Source: an uncultured bacterium
GTDB lineage: Bacteria > Pseudomonadota > Alphaproteobacteria > Sphingomonadales > Sphingomonadaceae
Length of the DNA stretch: 50,772 nt
Assembly: GCA_903884945.1 (NCBI GenBank)
Contig: CAISGR010000098.1
Coordinates: 1-50,772 of the forward strand
Direction of reading: 5' to 3'
The translations under genes and the position numbers were made by a program. The notes under the pieces were generated by a model, which saw only the letters and a program-made list of their open reading frames with translations, had not been told where the DNA came from and did no database searches. Shown here piece by piece: positions 49,062 through 50,772 of the stretch. Within the stretch, counting starts at the first letter, position 1, and each line of letters begins with the position of its first letter.

Positions 49062-50100
49062 ACCCGCGCGGTGGTTGCTTCACGACATTGTCGCGATAGG
49101 TCGCCTGCAATTCGGTCATCCAGCCCGGATATTCCGCCGGCAGCCGCGATACCGCGTCGAGCGTGGCCAGCTCGTCAGCGGTGAGCGCGACATTCGCGGC
49201 GGCGAGGTTGTCGTCGAGCTGGTCCTGCCGCTTCGCCCCGACGATCACACTGGTGACGTGCGGCTGGTGCAGCAGCCAGGCGAGCGCGACCTGCGCGACC
49301 GACGCGCCATGCGCCTGCGCGATCGGCTCCAGCGCATCGAGCACCTTCTCGCCGCGCACCGGATCGACCGGGGGGAAAGGCCGCGTCGCCCGCCGCCCCG
49401 CGCCCACATCCGCGCCGCCGCGATATTTGCCCGAGAGGTAACCGCCGGCGAGCGGGCTCCAGACCATCAGGCCGAGCCCTTCAGCCGCCATCATCGGCAC
49501 CAGCTCGCGCTCGAGATCGCGGCCGGCAATAGTGTAATAGGATTGCACGCTCTGGAATTTGGAGAGGCCGAGCCGTTCCGAGATGCCCAGCGCCTTGACG
49601 ATCTGCCACGCCGCCCAGTTCGACACGCCGACATAGCGGACATGGCCCTGGCGGACGAGGTCGTCGAGCGCGCGGACCGTCTCCTCGATCGGGGTCAGCG
49701 CGTCGAAGCCGTGGATCTGGTAGAGATCGATATGATCGGTGCCGAGCCGCGCGAGGCTGGCCTTGACCTGGTCCATGATGTGCGCGCGCGAGTTGCCGCG
49801 ATCGTTGATGCCATTGCCCATCGGCCCCATCACCTTGGTGGCGAGCACGATCTCCTCGCGGCGGAGCCCGAGATTCCTGATCGCCTGCCCGGTGATCTGC
49901 TCGGACAGGCCCTGCGAATAGACATTGGCGGTGTCGATGAAATTGACGCCAGCCTCGACCGAGGCCCGGAGCAGCGCATCGGCCATGTCCTGCTGGACCT
50001 GGCCCATATAGGCGAAGAAGCCCTCGCCCCCGAAGGTCATGGTGCCGAGGCAGAGCTCCGATACGAACAGGCCGGTGCGGCCGAGCGGATTATAGCGCAT
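49060..50100 (-). CDS. Aldo/keto reductase
   Basis: NADPH-dependent oxidoreductase of the AKR superfamily, 346 residues. The catalytic tetrad is visible: 'GVNFIDTANVYSQGLSE' (Asp56, Tyr61), 'IVLATKVMGPMG' (Lys89) and 'IDLYQIHGFD' (His130). 'SVIVGAKRQDQLDDNLAA' near the end is the coenzyme-binding segment of YajO/Tas/AKR11-13-like members. Physiological substrate unknown. It stands alone between the toxin-antitoxin pair and proA; the 36-bp gap to the antitoxin holds the repeats. Confidence 0.92.
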   Translation of the reverse strand: MRYNPLGRTGLFVSELCLGTMTFGGEGFFAYMGQVQQDMADALLRASVEAGVNFIDTANVYSQGLSEQITGQAIRNLGLRREEIVLATKVMGPMGNGINDRGNSRAHIMDQVKASLARLGTDHIDLYQIHGFDALTPIEETVRALDDLVRQGHVRYVGVSNWAAWQIVKALGISERLGLSKFQSVQSYYTIAGRDLERELVPMMAAEGLGLMVWSPLAGGYLSGKYRGGADVGAGRRATRPFPPVDPVRGEKVLDALEPIAQAHGASVAQVALAWLLHQPHVTSVIVGAKRQDQLDDNLAAANVALTADELATLDAVSRLPAEYPGWMTELQATYRDNVVKQPPRG

Positions 50101-50107
50101 CGCGACG

Positions 50108-50146
50108 ATATCCCTGCAAGACGGCCCGTGCCGACGACCGGGATAT
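50108..50146. repeat. 7-bp inverted repeat in the proA-aldo/keto reductase gap
   Basis: ATATCCC (50108-50114) and GGGATAT (50140-50146) flank a 25-bp GC-rich spacer in the 96-bp gap. No T-run follows the repeat on the minus strand, so it is not a clear terminator; it could be a regulatory site for the reductase gene. Confidence 0.25.
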
Positions 50147-50196
50147 GCGCATCGCCGCCCGGCGCGACAATGCGCTTGCCCGAAGTCGCGGAAAAA

Positions 50197-50772
50197 TCAG
50201 GGGCGCGTCTGGCCCGTGCCGCGCACCACCCATTTATACGTCGTCAGGCCTTCGAGCGCGACGGGCCCGCGCGCATGCAGCCGCCCGGTGGCAATGCCGA
50301 TCTCCGCGCCCAGGCCGAATTCGCCGCCGTCGGCGAATTGGGTGGAGGCGTTCCACAACACGATCGCGCTGTCGACGCCCGCAAGGAAGCGCTCGGCGAC
50401 GGCCTCGTCGCTCGCGACGATCGCATCGGTGTGGTGCGAACCGTGCGCAGCGATGTGCGCCATCGCGCCATCGACCCCGTCGACCATCGCGACGGACGCG
50501 ATCGCCTCGAGATATTCGGTATCCCAGTCGGCCGCGTCGGCCGCCGCGATGCCGGGCACGAGCGCCCGCGTCTCGGGATCGCCGCGCACCTCGCAGCTGG
50601 TCGCGACCAGCGCCTCGACCAGTTCGGCGGCGGCGGGATAGGCGCGATCGATCAGCAGCGTCTCCATCGCGCCGCAGATGCCGGTACGGCGCATCTTCGC
50701 GTTGACGGTGATCGCCTGCGCCATCGCCGGATCGGCCGAGGCGTCGACATAGACATGGTTGATGCCGTCGAG
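50197..50772 (-). CDS. proA: Glutamate-5-semialdehyde dehydrogenase, C-terminal part (cut by window edge)
   Basis: Second enzyme of proline synthesis, reducing gamma-glutamyl phosphate with NADPH. About 191 residues of roughly 420 are visible; the frame is open to the right-hand edge and reads '[15 protein letters not shown]' there. The active-site region '[18 protein letters not shown]' contains the catalytic Cys. '[27 protein letters not shown]' read in parts and '[29 protein letters not shown]' are diagnostic of ProA. In many sphingomonads and rhizobia proA directly precedes nadD; here the reductase and toxin-antitoxin genes intervene. Confidence 0.94.
   Translation of the reverse strand, partial: LDGINHVYVDASADPAMAQAITVNAKMRRTGICGAMETLLIDRAYPAAAELVEALVATSCEVRGDPETRALVPGIAAADAADWDTEYLEAIASVAMVDGVDGAMAHIAAHGSHHTDAIVASDEAVAERFLAGVDSAIVLWNASTQFADGGEFGLGAEIGIATGRLHARGPVALEGLTTYKWVVRGTGQTRP

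Noticed and set aside
1..50772. tRNA, rRNA, CRISPR array, IS element or prophage
   Set aside because: No tRNA cloverleaf-like segment, rRNA stretch, regularly spaced repeats, transposase or phage-type gene was recognised on either strand; a tool-based scan was not possible here.

Overview
The window reads as chromosomal DNA of a Sphingomonas-like alphaproteobacterium (Sphingomonadales). The evidence is the high GC content, dense packing with frequent ATGA/GTGA overlaps, many TonB-dependent receptors, and the housekeeping order proA / nadD / rsfS / rlmH / envC / ctpA. No rRNA, tRNA, CRISPR array, prophage or insertion sequence was seen. Both ends cut genes: czcC on the left and proA on the right.

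Layout. (1) 1-5456, plus strand: a CzcCBA-type heavy-metal RND efflux operon. (2) 5451-8293: a winged-helix protein and a tandem-GNAT protein on the minus strand, diverging from a LysR regulator. (3) 8290-23339, minus strand: a 15-kb purine-catabolism operon. Transcription order is NCS2 permease, oxamate amidohydrolase (hpxW), allantoate amidohydrolase, ureidoglycine-glyoxylate aminotransferase (pucG), allantoinase (puuE), hpxZ, OHCU decarboxylase, a flavoprotein in the urate hydroxylase position, HIU hydrolase, xdhA, xdhB, xdhC and guanine deaminase. It would carry guanine through xanthine, urate, allantoin and ureidoglycine to oxalurate, with HpxW and HpxZ acting on the oxalurate/oxamate end. 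No classical uricase is present; an FMO-like flavoprotein sits where it should be. (4) 23567-24535: a BASS-family transporter. (5) 24511-30270, minus strand: a pentose-phosphate operon (rpiA, tkt, tal, NAD-type gnd, HAD phosphatase). (6) 30333-32214: a DedA protein and a DUF6629-like membrane protein, separated by a 520-bp gap.

(7) 32236-38558: an XRE-type regulator diverging from a four-gene plus-strand locus (BtuB-like TonB receptor, secreted glycerophosphodiesterase, cytochrome b561, second TonB receptor). A perfect 8-bp inverted repeat lies in the divergent gap. (8) 38569-43257, minus strand: ClC antiporter, DJ-1/PfpI protein, a polytopic membrane protein, DUF2306 protein and a secreted four-cysteine protein. 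(9) 43271-50772, minus strand: coq7, dsbB, ctpA, envC, rlmH, rsfS and nadD, then a ParE/RHH toxin-antitoxin pair and an aldo/keto reductase placed between nadD and proA.

Most notable points: the likely HpyO-type (non-HpxO, non-uricase) urate hydroxylase; the lack of the HpxX/HpxY oxalurate amidase pair although HpxW and HpxZ are present; and two intra-operon spacers, each spanned by a mini-ORF of 22-23 codons that links the flanking stop and start codons.
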